Source: Draconibacterium halophilum (lineage in GTDB: Bacteria; Bacteroidota; Bacteroidia; Bacteroidales; Prolixibacteraceae). From it: a DNA stretch of 64,000 bases. Each line of letters starts with the position of its first letter. Positions within the stretch are counted from its first letter, which is position 1. The translations under genes and the position numbers were made by a program. The notes beneath the pieces are model-generated. The model was not told the DNA's origin. It saw nothing but the letters and a program-made list of their open reading frames with translations, and searched no databases. This document shows, piece by piece, positions 53,181 through 62,219 of the stretch. The stretch lies in contig NZ_CP048409.1 in assembly GCF_010448835.1 (NCBI RefSeq), positions 2,550,001 through 2,614,000 of the forward strand. The letters run 5' to 3'.

Positions 53181-54686
53181 TTAAAAATGATTTACGTAAG
53201 GAATTTTTTTCCAGCGGCTTTGTGCCGGCACAAACTCTTTGGTTATTGCTGCATTACTTCCTATCTTATCCAGATAATCGATAAAAGCAGCTATAATAAC
53301 CATGTCTTCCGGGTTATCCTTAGTTGCATTCGATAGCAGTTGTTCCTGGTTTTTCTCAATAAAATGTGTGTCGTAATTACCGGCAATAAAATTTTCATTG
53401 TTCATTACGCGTTCCAGCATTTTTATTGATGTTTTTACACCGGTAATTTTATACTCGTACAGCGCCCGACGCATTCTTGCAATGGCTTCGTCGCGTGTAT
53501 TACCCCAGACAATAAGTTTCGAAATCATCGGGTCGTAGTATATCGGAATTTCATAACCTTCGTAAACATACCCATCAGTACGAACTCCCAACCCAAGTGG
53601 TGAAGATATTTTATAAACTTTACCGGAACTGGGCATAAAGTTGTTGTCAGGATCTTCGGCGTAAATCCGGCATTCTATGGCGTGACCTCTTTGCCTCAAA
53701 TCGTCTTGTCCGAATTCCAATTCGCGGCCTTCAGCAATATAAATTTGTTGTTTTACCAGATCGATTCCTGTAACTCGTTCGGTAATTGGATGCTCCACCT
53801 GCAAACGTGTATTCATTTCAAGGAAGTAGTAATTCAGATCGTTGTCTACCAAAAATTCGATGGTTCCTGCACCCATATAATTTACTGCTTTTGCAGCTTC
53901 AACAGCCGCTTTGCCCATTTCGTCACGTAGTTCCGGAGTCATTAATGGTGAAGGCGTTTCTTCGATCATTTTCTGGTGACGACGTTGTACCGAACATTCA
54001 CGCTCGAAAAGATGAACGGTATTTCCGTGTTGGTCGGCAAGAATTTGAAACTCGATGTGGTGTGGCGAAGTAATGTACTTTTCAATGTAAACAGCATCGT
54101 CGCCAAATGCTGATTTAGCTTCGGAACGGGCTGCACGAACTGCAGAAACCACTTCGGATTCGTTTTTCACCAGGCGCATTCCTTTACCGCCACCACCGGC
54201 TGATGCTTTTATCATTACCGGAAGGCCGATACTTTTTATGGCTTCCAGCGCTTCTTCTTCCGATTTTATCTCTCCATCGGTTCCGGGAACTACGGGAATT
54301 CCGGCACCAGTCATTGCTTCGCGTGCCTGAATTTTGTCTCCCATTTGAACAATTACCTCGGGCGAGGGACCAATAAACACGATTCCTTCTTCGGCACAGC
54401 GTCGGGCAAAATCGGCATTTTCCGATAAAAATCCATAACCGGGATGAATTGCATCAGCGCCACTTTGTTTGGCAACTTCTATAATTTTTTCAATGTTCAG
54501 GTAACTTTCGCTCGATGGTGCTTTACCTACACAATAAGCTTCGTGGGCATAACGCACATGAAGCGAAGTCCTGTCTGCTTCCGAGTAAATGGCAACTGAT
54601 TCAAGATCAAGTTCCCTGCAGGTTCGCATTACGCGAATCGCAATTTCGCCTCGGTTTGCGATTAGAATCTTTTTGATTTTCTTCAT
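53181..54686 (-). CDS. accC: Biotin carboxylase subunit of acyl-CoA carboxylase
   Basis: This ATP-grasp enzyme carboxylates biotin with bicarbonate. The 501-residue protein has the N-terminal ILIANRGEIAIRVMRTCREL, the glycine-rich ATP loop ASAGGGGKGMRLV, the ECSVQRRHQKMIEE catalytic loop, EFLVDNDLNYYFLEMNTRLQVEHPITE and a C-terminal extension of about 50 residues beyond the AccC core. It starts the operon. Because its neighbours are a single carrier and a PCC-type beta subunit, it may serve propionyl-CoA rather than fatty acid synthesis. Confidence 0.93.
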   Translation of the reverse strand: MKKIKKILIANRGEIAIRVMRTCRELDLESVAIYSEADRTSLHVRYAHEAYCVGKAPSSESYLNIEKIIEVAKQSGADAIHPGYGFLSENADFARRCAEEGIVFIGPSPEVIVQMGDKIQAREAMTGAGIPVVPGTDGEIKSEEEALEAIKSIGLPVMIKASAGGGGKGMRLVKNESEVVSAVRAARSEAKSAFGDDAVYIEKYITSPHHIEFQILADQHGNTVHLFERECSVQRRHQKMIEETPSPLMTPELRDEMGKAAVEAAKAVNYMGAGTIEFLVDNDLNYYFLEMNTRLQVEHPITERVTGIDLVKQQIYIAEGRELEFGQDDLRQRGHAIECRIYAEDPDNNFMPSSGKVYKISSPLGLGVRTDGYVYEGYEIPIYYDPMISKLIVWGNTRDEAIARMRRALYEYKITGVKTSIKMLERVMNNENFIAGNYDTHFIEKNQEQLLSNATKDNPEDMVIIAAFIDYLDKIGSNAAITKEFVPAQSRWKKIPYVNHF

Positions 54687-54944
54687 ACAAATTTGAAATC
54701 AATATAAGTTTAAGTCATCTTAATTTCTGCCAATAATAACTCTGTTGCGTAAAAAATGTTTACTCGTATCAATTTTAGGTGGGAAGTTACCTCATGTTCA
54801 GTACCTTCTTTATGCAATACTGTTAATAAATGTAAAAAAATGGGATACGATGGAATTTAAAGGATTGTAAATTTGAATTCCTAAAGCAACTGGTCTAAAA
54901 TTATATTTCTTTATGATAAATGTTAATATTTAAGGAATTATATT

Positions 54945-54952
54945 TACTTTTG
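54945..54952 (+). promoter_or_regulatory. Candidate -7 element (TACTTTTG)
   Basis: This exact TAnnTTTG match lies 20 bases before the ATG of the DUF5916 gene. No clear -33 TTTG is seen. The rest of 54687-54972 is AT-rich without other recognised features. Confidence 0.45.
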
Positions 54953-54972
54953 GCGCTAACAAATAACCATTC

Positions 54973-57585
54973 ATGCTGTTTAAAATTGCTCAAACTGTAA
55001 TCATAATAGTTGTAGGTGCATTTATTGTTCATGCACAAGACTTCAATTATACGCTCTCCGATGATTCTTTGGTAAATCATTATGCCAGTATAAATAGGGT
55101 GTATTATGCCACGCGAACTTCTTTGGAACCGAAGATTGACGGGAAGTTGGATGATGAGTGCTGGCAAACTGTTGGTACCTGGGACGGAGACTTTATTCAG
55201 CAACAACCGCATCAGGCAAAATCTCCTTCGCAGGAAACTGAAATAAAGATTTTATACGATGATAAATATTTGTACTTCGGTATAATATGTTACGATAATG
55301 AACCGGAAAAAATGAGCCCGATACTTGGTAGGAGGGATGAGAATAATGGCGACATTACGGGGATAGCAATTGATTCGTATAACGATAAACAAACCGCATT
55401 TGAGTTTAATTTAACTTCAGCGGGCCAAAAAGTTGATTTAATGCACATGGGTGAATACGGATGGGATTTTAACTGGAACGCTGTTTGGGATGGAAAAACG
55501 TCTATTGGCGATTCAGCCTGGTATGCAGAAATGAGGGTTCCATTCACTCAAATTCGTTTTGCCAAAAAAGAGGAGCATGTATGGGGAATGCATATTTGGC
55601 GATGGATTCATCGGCACAGTGAGGAAAGCCAATGGAAACTGATTCCGATTGATGCACCGGCAATGGTTTATATTTTTGGTGAATTACGCGGTATAAAGGA
55701 CATTCCATACAAACGTAATTTTGAAGTAATGCCATACGCAAGTGGACAATATTTCCCGAATTCTAACAATAAAGAAAATGTTGGTTTTGGTGTAGATGGC
55801 AAGGTTGGTGTTACCTCTAATTTTACTTTGGATTATACTTTTAACCCTGATTTTGGTCAGGTTGAAGCAGATCCTTCTGAATTGAATCTAACCTCGTACG
55901 AAGTATTTTACGATGAAAAACGTCCTTTCTTTTTGGAAGGAAACAGTATTCTGGAATATAATTCGGGCAACGATATGCTTTTTTATTCGCGCCGCATAGG
56001 TCATGCTCCAAGTTACGAACCTTATTATAGTGAAGATCAAACACTTGAAATGCCTGAAAATACCTCAATAATCAATGCATTAAAACTTACCGGAAAGAAT
56101 AAGAATGGTTTCTCGTTAGGGTTAGTAAACAGTATGACTGCACGTGAAACAGCTACCATAAAATCGGCCGATGAGAGTATAAAAGAAGCCATTGAACCGT
56201 TTACCAACTATTCGATTGCCCGTGTAAAGCAGGATTTTAATGAAGGGAGCACAGTGTTGGGAGGAATAGTTACCTCCTCGATTCGTAATATTAAAGACGA
56301 AAACCTTGAATTTCTAACAGATAACTCACTTGTTGGAGGCCTCGATTTTGAACACAATTGGAAAAACAGAAAATATTACGTTGCCGCAAAAGGCTTTGCT
56401 TCGCGGATTAGTGGTAGTGAGGAATCGATTGCACGTTTACAACGAAATTCGCGTCATTATTTTCAACGCGTTGATGCGGATTACTTGGATTACGACCCAT
56501 CAAGAACCAGTTTAAGCGGTTGGGGAGGAGAATTGGCTGGTGGAAAACGAAGTGGAAAATTACGAATTACCGGCGATGTGGAGTGGCGATCGCCAGGTGT
56601 TGATATGAACGACGTGGGGTATTTGCGCCAGGCAGACTACATCGACCAGAATTTTCGTATACAATATCTTGTAAACAAACCAAAAGGCATAATCTTAAAT
56701 TATTCGTTAAAGCTGGCACAGGGACATAACTGGACGTACAGCGGTGAAAATTTAAGAGACAATTTTAGCTTCATTTCAGGGCTACGGTTTAAAAATTACT
56801 GGAGACTCGATTTGGCGGCTTATCGTTACGTAAATGAAATAGATACCAGAAGATTGCGGGGTGGTCCGTCGTTAAGAGTTGATAACCGAAATCGTATTGC
56901 CGCTGCAATCCAAACCAACTCGCAACGCGATTTCTTTGCCGGACTACGGACTGACTTCACCCGCTACGCCGACGATATTTCATACGAGAATGCATATACT
57001 TTTCAATTAGACTGGCGATTGAGTACGCGTTTTATGATGTCGTTGAGTTCTACTTATGCTGATGAACAAGACAACAGTCAGTATTTACGGAGATCAAAAA
57101 TTAATGAAAATTCGGATAAGTATGAATACGTTGTAGGGAATCTCGACAGGCAGACCTTTTATTCAACTTTTAGAGCAGAGTTTTTTATTACTCCGGAACT
57201 GTCGCTTCAGTATTATGGTAGTCCGTATGTATCGTCGGGGAAATACGAAGACTATAAACGTGTAAACGATTCGAAAGCAAAAGATCTGGATCAGCGTTTT
57301 GAATTGTTAACCCGCCAGGGTGATTTACTCCTCGATGGTTCAGGTAACGAATATCATAATTTCTCATCCTACGATTTTGATTTTAATTTTCAGGAACTCC
57401 GATCGAATTTTGTGGCCCGTTGGGAGTATAAAACAGGTTCGACGTTTTATTTTGTCTGGAGCCATAGTCGCAGCAACTATCAGGAGATGTACAATGCGTC
57501 ATTATTCAATAGTTTTAAAGATATTCGTAAAATCAGTGCCGAAAATGCTTTTATGATCAAGTTTAGTTACTGGTTCTCGTTGTAA
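54973..57585 (+). CDS. Outer-membrane protein with CBM9-like N-terminal domain and DUF5916 barrel
   Basis: This large envelope protein of 870 residues has a signal peptide (about 1-22, ending VHAQ), a CBM9-like carbohydrate-binding domain (about 40-220; PKIDGKLDDECW, GIAIDSYNDKQTAFEFNLT), and a DUF5916 region that looks like an outer-membrane beta-barrel (FEVMPYASGQYF, FNPDFGQVEADPSELNLTSYEVFYDEKRPFFLEGNSI). Such proteins are widespread in Bacteroidota with no established function. It has its own promoter element, and the MATE gene follows at 22 bases. It is not next to any glycosidase gene, so a sugar role is only suggested by the domain. Confidence 0.85.
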   Translation: MLFKIAQTVIIIVVGAFIVHAQDFNYTLSDDSLVNHYASINRVYYATRTSLEPKIDGKLDDECWQTVGTWDGDFIQQQPHQAKSPSQETEIKILYDDKYLYFGIICYDNEPEKMSPILGRRDENNGDITGIAIDSYNDKQTAFEFNLTSAGQKVDLMHMGEYGWDFNWNAVWDGKTSIGDSAWYAEMRVPFTQIRFAKKEEHVWGMHIWRWIHRHSEESQWKLIPIDAPAMVYIFGELRGIKDIPYKRNFEVMPYASGQYFPNSNNKENVGFGVDGKVGVTSNFTLDYTFNPDFGQVEADPSELNLTSYEVFYDEKRPFFLEGNSILEYNSGNDMLFYSRRIGHAPSYEPYYSEDQTLEMPENTSIINALKLTGKNKNGFSLGLVNSMTARETATIKSADESIKEAIEPFTNYSIARVKQDFNEGSTVLGGIVTSSIRNIKDENLEFLTDNSLVGGLDFEHNWKNRKYYVAAKGFASRISGSEESIARLQRNSRHYFQRVDADYLDYDPSRTSLSGWGGELAGGKRSGKLRITGDVEWRSPGVDMNDVGYLRQADYIDQNFRIQYLVNKPKGIILNYSLKLAQGHNWTYSGENLRDNFSFISGLRFKNYWRLDLAAYRYVNEIDTRRLRGGPSLRVDNRNRIAAAIQTNSQRDFFAGLRTDFTRYADDISYENAYTFQLDWRLSTRFMMSLSSTYADEQDNSQYLRRSKINENSDKYEYVVGNLDRQTFYSTFRAEFFITPELSLQYYGSPYVSSGKYEDYKRVNDSKAKDLDQRFELLTRQGDLLLDGSGNEYHNFSSYDFDFNFQELRSNFVARWEYKTGSTFYFVWSHSRSNYQEMYNASLFNSFKDIRKISAENAFMIKFSYWFSL

Positions 57586-57595
57586 CATAAAAAAG

Positions 57596-57603
57596 TATCT
57601 TTG
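57596..57603 (+). promoter_or_regulatory. Possible -7 element (TATCTTTG) just before the MATE gene
   Basis: This exact TAnnTTTG match ends 4 bases before the GTG start, which would make a leaderless or nearly leaderless message. No good -33 match is seen, so read-through from the upstream gene may be the main route. Confidence 0.35.
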
Positions 57604-57607
57604 GCGC

Positions 57608-58945
57608 GTGAAATTTCAAGATTATATTCCATTTTACCGCCGTAATCTAACTTTGGCATTCCCCATTGTTTTATCGCAAATTGGGCAGGTTACTGTTTCG
57701 CTTGCTGATAATATGATGGTTGGGCACGTTGGTACAACTGAGCTTGCTGCAGCATCGTTTGCCAACAGTGTGTTTATGATTGGAATGGTTTTCGGTATGG
57801 GAGTTACTATGGGATTAACTCCTTTAGTTGGAAAAGCTTTTGGCCAAAACGAGTTACATAGGGCTATTGTTTGGTTGAAAAATGGAATTGCAGCACATCT
57901 TGTCGCAGCTGTAGCTTTAACAGTCTTCATGTTCAGCATTTATTTCTTTCTTCCATATATGGGGCAGCCCGAAGATGTATTAAAATTGGGAAGTCCGTAT
58001 TACTTGTTGCTTTGTAGTTCCTATCTGCCTTTTATGTTTTTCTTCACATTAAAACAGTTCTTTGAAGGAATAGGCAATACAAAAATTGCTATGCAAATCA
58101 CTCTTACTGCAAATGTTATAAATATTGCAGTGAATTATGTATTCATATTCGGAAAATTCGGATTTCCGGAAATGGGGCTTCATGGAGCAGGAATAGGAAC
58201 ACTTGCTTCGCGCGTATGTATGCCTTTGCTTTTTGCCTACTTCATTTTAAGGAACAGTAGATTTAAACGTTATTTTGTTTTTGCACGTTACCAAAAAATA
58301 TTCAAAAAGGATATTGTAGCCTTATTACGAATTGGTGTCCCCATTGGGTTTCAGTTAATTGTAGAAGTTGCTGCCTTTGGAATCGGAGCGGTAATGATGG
58401 GATGGCTTGGCGAAACTCCGCTTGCTGCGCATCAGGTGGCGCTTGGTTTGGCCACATTTACGTATATGATTTCGCTTGGCGTTTCGCAGGCCAATACTAT
58501 TCGTGTGAGCCATCAAATGGGTGAACGAGATTACTTATCGTTACGAAGAGCAGTTTTTGCATCCACGCACCTGGTTCTTGTTTTTATGGTACTCTCGGCC
58601 CTTCTATTTATTCTGGGAAGAAACGTGCTGCCATTAATGTTTACACCAGATAAAAGCGTTATTAAAGTTGCAGCAGGTTTGCTGGTTATCGCTGCTGTTT
58701 TCCAGGTATTCGATGGTTTGCAGGTAGTAATGCAAAGTTCGTTGCGTGGAATGGCCGATGTAACCACACCAATGTTTATCGCTTTTATTGCCTATCTGCT
58801 AATTGGTATTCCAACCAGTTATGTCTTCACGTTTGTTTTAGATGTTGGACCTCAGGGAATTTGGTATGGTTATTTGGTTGGCTTGGGAACCGCCGGGATA
58901 TTATTTTATATCCGGTTTATGCGTTTACTGAAACGTTTTGCCTGA
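57608..58945 (+). CDS. MATE-family multidrug/cation efflux transporter
   Basis: This inner-membrane exporter of 445 residues has 12 hydrophobic helices in two halves. Family motifs include LADNMMVGHVGTTELAAASFANSVF near residue 30-55 and, in the second half, GETPLAAHQVALGLATFTYMISLGVSQANTIRVSHQMGE. The start is GTG at 57608 (KFQDYIPFYRRNLTLAFPIVLSQ). It lies 22 bases after the DUF5916 gene. The substrate is not known; relatives export cationic drugs with sodium or protons. Confidence 0.92.
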   Translation: MKFQDYIPFYRRNLTLAFPIVLSQIGQVTVSLADNMMVGHVGTTELAAASFANSVFMIGMVFGMGVTMGLTPLVGKAFGQNELHRAIVWLKNGIAAHLVAAVALTVFMFSIYFFLPYMGQPEDVLKLGSPYYLLLCSSYLPFMFFFTLKQFFEGIGNTKIAMQITLTANVINIAVNYVFIFGKFGFPEMGLHGAGIGTLASRVCMPLLFAYFILRNSRFKRYFVFARYQKIFKKDIVALLRIGVPIGFQLIVEVAAFGIGAVMMGWLGETPLAAHQVALGLATFTYMISLGVSQANTIRVSHQMGERDYLSLRRAVFASTHLVLVFMVLSALLFILGRNVLPLMFTPDKSVIKVAAGLLVIAAVFQVFDGLQVVMQSSLRGMADVTTPMFIAFIAYLLIGIPTSYVFTFVLDVGPQGIWYGYLVGLGTAGILFYIRFMRLLKRFA

Positions 58946-58958
58946 CTCAGTTTCTACC

Positions 58959-58992
58959 AAAAAAAAGCGGGTTATCTTTTGTTGATAACCCG
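58959..58992 (-). terminator. Hairpin with its T-run on the minus strand
   Basis: CGGGTTATC (58968-58976) pairs with GATAACCCG (58984-58992). The flanking A9 lies on the plus-strand 5' side, so the minus strand has a hairpin followed by a long T-run. It lies just after the plus-strand MATE gene. It can act as a terminator in the minus direction, although no minus-strand gene is visible between it and 60692. Confidence 0.55.
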
Positions 58993-59601
58993 ATTGTTCA
59001 TAGTCTAGTTTAGTTAGATAAGAAAACTTATTGGTCTAATAGAGAAAAGGTAGTTCTAATAAGTATCTAAATCTTTTTATTCATATAAGGCTGCGCTAAT
59101 ATAATATAAAATTGACTTAAACCTTAAGTATTTTTTAAAATTAATTAATGTTTGTTAAAAAACGCTCAGTTTTTTGTCTTATAATATTGATTGTCAGTGA
59201 TTGTGATATATACAATATGTTATATAATACTTTTCTTTATTTTTGAAAAAATTCATAATTCGTTCGAAAATCACAAATCAACATAGGTTAGTGATAAAAA
59301 TCATATTCTTATTTATTATTGCAACAGCAAGTTACATTGTACCATTTTATAAAAAGTATGGTTCAACTTTAAAGAACAGAATAGGAAGTTCTTACCTCAA
59401 TAAAAATGCTTATTTAGTGGTTCTTATACTTCGTTCATGAGATTTTTAAATGCATTTTGGTTTTAAATTGTAAAAGGTACTAAAGTTATGTGCTCATTTA
59501 TTTGGCACCAACAATTCCAGATTGTATTTTTAATCCAAATCTTAAATAGCGGCATAGAAACTTCTATTCGAGGTTCGTTAAAGGTAATCCAGTAAAAAAA
59601 A
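58993..59601. other. AT-rich intergenic region, little assigned
   Basis: This region of about 600 bases between the MATE and dehydrogenase genes is AT-rich. The only ORF (59243-59440, 65 codons from TTG, one hydrophobic helix) has no recognised family and an unusual start, so I do not call it a gene. I see no tRNA, repeat or clear promoter pair. Confidence 0.5.
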
Positions 59602-60639
59602 ATGAAAGCAGTAGTATTAACCGGTATTCGGCAGATGAAATTAACAGAAACATCTGACCCGGAATTGATAAACGAGAAAGATGTTAAGATAAAGCTCTTA
59701 ACAGTGGGGGTTTGCGGATCAGATATCCACTATTATTCAGATGGAAGGATCGGCTCTCAGGTGGTTCAATATCCTTTTAAGGTGGGGCACGAGTGCTCCG
59801 GAGAAATTGTTGAAACCGGTACAGAAGTTACAAACGTTAAAGTTGGGGACCTGGTAGTTGTCGATCCATCAGTGCATTGTGGTACCTGCGATCAGTGTTT
59901 GGCAGGGCGCCCGCATACCTGCAGAAATAATAAGTTTTTAGGATGTCCGGGACAAATAGAAGGATGTTTGTCGGAGTACATTGTGATGCCGTCGTTCACC
60001 TGTTTCCCGGTTACCGGAAAATTAAATGCCCGACAGGCGGCTTTGATCGAACCACTTTCAATTGGTGTTTATGCCGTTAACCTGGCCGAAATCCAAAAAA
60101 AGGAAACAACAGCAGGTATTTTTGGTGCAGGCCCAATTGGTTTGAGTGTTCTTATGAAATTGTTAGCCGATAATGTGACCAATGTTGGAATGATAGAACC
60201 ACTTGATTATAGATTAAATAAAGCGGCAGAAATTGGCGCTTCATGGTTGATAAATCCTAAAAACGAAGATGTGGAATCTGCTGTGCAAAAACAAGAAGAG
60301 CTTTTGCTTGATGTGGTTTTTGAAGCAAGTGGCGAACAAGAGGCTGTAAATAATGCCATAAAAATTCTGAAACCGGGCGGAAAGTTGGTTTTAGTCGGCA
60401 TTCCACCGGATGCCCAATATGTGTTCGATATGGATTTAATGCGCCGAAAAGAATTGACAGTAATTAATGTACGTCGGCAAAACCATTGTGTTGAAGAAGC
60501 AATCGATCTGGTCGTTTCAGGAGCAGTTCAAGTATCGAAAATGGTTACTCACGAGTTTACGCTGGAAGAAACACCCGTTGCTTTCGATGTTGTTGAAGGC
60601 TACAAATTTGGTGCTATAAAAGCAATGATAAATTTCTAA
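59602..60639 (+). CDS. Zinc-dependent polyol/sorbitol-type dehydrogenase
   Basis: This MDR-family dehydrogenase of 345 residues has the catalytic zinc residues Cys in GVCGSDIHYY and His-Glu in KVGHECSGE, the structural zinc loop CGTCDQCLAGRPHTC and the nucleotide motif GIFGAGPIGLSV. It resembles sorbitol, xylitol and L-threonine dehydrogenases. Xylitol or another pentitol would fit a xylan degrader, but it is not linked to the xylan genes and no neighbour points to a substrate. It is transcribed alone, starting ATG after an A-rich stretch, and ends at a bidirectional terminator. Confidence 0.88.
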   Translation: MKAVVLTGIRQMKLTETSDPELINEKDVKIKLLTVGVCGSDIHYYSDGRIGSQVVQYPFKVGHECSGEIVETGTEVTNVKVGDLVVVDPSVHCGTCDQCLAGRPHTCRNNKFLGCPGQIEGCLSEYIVMPSFTCFPVTGKLNARQAALIEPLSIGVYAVNLAEIQKKETTAGIFGAGPIGLSVLMKLLADNVTNVGMIEPLDYRLNKAAEIGASWLINPKNEDVESAVQKQEELLLDVVFEASGEQEAVNNAIKILKPGGKLVLVGIPPDAQYVFDMDLMRRKELTVINVRRQNHCVEEAIDLVVSGAVQVSKMVTHEFTLEETPVAFDVVEGYKFGAIKAMINF

Positions 60640-60642
60640 AAT

Positions 60643-60670
60643 AAAAAAGGAAGCGAGTGCTTCCTTTTTT
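60643..60670. terminator. Bidirectional terminator between the dehydrogenase and gnd
   Basis: GGAAGC (60649-60654) pairs with GCTTCC (60659-60664), flanked by six As and seven or more Ts. It serves the plus-strand dehydrogenase and the minus-strand gnd, whose stop is 22 bases away. Confidence 0.85.
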
Positions 60671-60691
60671 TATTTATCTCCTTCAAAATGC

Positions 60692-62146
60692 TTATGCGTT
60701 GTAAGTTGATGATGCAGTGTCGCCACCGCGACCTGTCCAGTTAGTGTGAAAAAATTCGCCACGTGGTTTGTCAACTCTTTCGTAGGTGTGAGCGCCGAAA
60801 TAATCGCGTTGTGCCTGTAGCAAATTTGCAGGCAGCCGTTCGCTGCGGAATCCATCGAAATAACACAATGCTGAAGTTAATGCCGGCACTGGAATTCCAT
60901 TTGCCAGTGCTGTTGCACAAACACGTCGCCAGCCTTCTTGCGCTTCTTCAACTTTTTGTTTAAAGAAAGGATCGAGCAGCAAGTTTGGTAATTCAGGATT
61001 ATTATCAAAAGCTTTTTTAATATCAGCAAGGAATACGGAACGGATGATACAACCACCACGCCACATCAGGGCAATTCCGCCGTAGTTTAGGTTCCAGTCG
61101 TGTTCGCTTGCAGCTTCCATCATTAGGTTATAACCTTGTGCGTACGAAATAATTTTAGCACCTAACAAAGCACTTTCAATATCGTCGATAAATTGTTTTT
61201 TATCTCCTTTAAACTCTGGTTTTGGGCCTTCAATAACTTTAGAAGCCTTAACACGCAAATCTTTTTGTGCCGATAAACAACGAGCAAAAACCGATTCGCC
61301 AATCAGAGTTAAAGGAATACCCAGGTCGAGTGCAGAAATTCCTGTCCATTTTCCGGTTCCTTTTTGTCCGGCAGTGTCAAGGATCATTTCAACTGTTTCT
61401 TCGCCGTTTTCATCTCTATAGCCTAAAATGTCGCGGGTAATTTCAATCAGGTAGCTGTCAAGAATTCCTGTATTCCATTTTTTGAAAACTTCATACATTT
61501 CATCGTTGTTCATTCCAAGCAGCTCTTTCATTAATTGGTAAGCTTCGGTAATAATTTGCATGTCTCCATATTCAATACCATTGTGTACCATTTTTACGAA
61601 GTGGCCTGCACCGCCTTCACCAACCCAGTCGCAGCAAGGTTCGCCACTTTCAACTTTTGCCGAAATAGCCTGGAAAATTTCTTTAACGTGCGGCCACGCA
61701 TCCGGTGATCCGCCCGGCATAATTGAAGGACCTTTTAAAGCGCCTTCTTCGCCCCCTGAAACGCCGGTTCCGATATAAAGTAATCCTTTGCTTTCAACAT
61801 ATTCTGTACGACGAATCGTATCCGGGAAATGTGAATTCCCGCCATCGATAATGATATCACCGGGCTCAAGATGCGGGATAACCATATCGATAAAGTCATC
61901 AACCGGTTTGCCGGCTTTTACCAGCATCATTACTTTGCGAGGCTTTTCCAACGAGGCACAAAATTCTTCGATAGAATGCGCTCCAATAAAGTTTTTACCT
62001 GCTCCTCTGTCGTTTACAAATTTGTCAACTTTCTCAACTGTACGGTTATAAACAGCAACCGTGTAGCCATTACTTTCCATGTTTAATACCAGGTTTTCGC
62101 CCATCACGGCCAACCCGATTAAACCAATGTCTGCTAATTTTTTCAT
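60692..62146 (-). CDS. gnd: 6-phosphogluconate dehydrogenase (decarboxylating)
   Basis: This enzyme oxidises 6-phosphogluconate to ribulose 5-phosphate and CO2, making NAD(P)H in the pentose phosphate pathway. The 484-residue protein has IGLIGLAVMGENLVLNMESNG, IIDGGNSHFPDT, GTGVSGGEEGALKGPSIMPGG, the catalytic Lys-His region GHFVKMVHNGIEYGDMQ and the C-terminal GRGGDTASSTYNA. It is full length. No zwf or pgl gene is adjacent. It is followed on the minus strand by the bidirectional terminator. Confidence 0.97.
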   Translation of the reverse strand: MKKLADIGLIGLAVMGENLVLNMESNGYTVAVYNRTVEKVDKFVNDRGAGKNFIGAHSIEEFCASLEKPRKVMMLVKAGKPVDDFIDMVIPHLEPGDIIIDGGNSHFPDTIRRTEYVESKGLLYIGTGVSGGEEGALKGPSIMPGGSPDAWPHVKEIFQAISAKVESGEPCCDWVGEGGAGHFVKMVHNGIEYGDMQIITEAYQLMKELLGMNNDEMYEVFKKWNTGILDSYLIEITRDILGYRDENGEETVEMILDTAGQKGTGKWTGISALDLGIPLTLIGESVFARCLSAQKDLRVKASKVIEGPKPEFKGDKKQFIDDIESALLGAKIISYAQGYNLMMEAASEHDWNLNYGGIALMWRGGCIIRSVFLADIKKAFDNNPELPNLLLDPFFKQKVEEAQEGWRRVCATALANGIPVPALTSALCYFDGFRSERLPANLLQAQRDYFGAHTYERVDKPRGEFFHTNWTGRGGDTASSTYNA

Positions 62147-62219
62147 TTCTATATTTTTTGTTTTTTATTTTGAATGTATTCGATTGTTGTAACGAAACCA
62201 ATTCCGATACGTTTTATTT

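Noticed and set aside
59243..59440. 65-codon ORF with one hydrophobic helix
   Set aside because: It depends on a TTG start, has no recognised family and lies in AT-rich sequence where chance ORFs are common.
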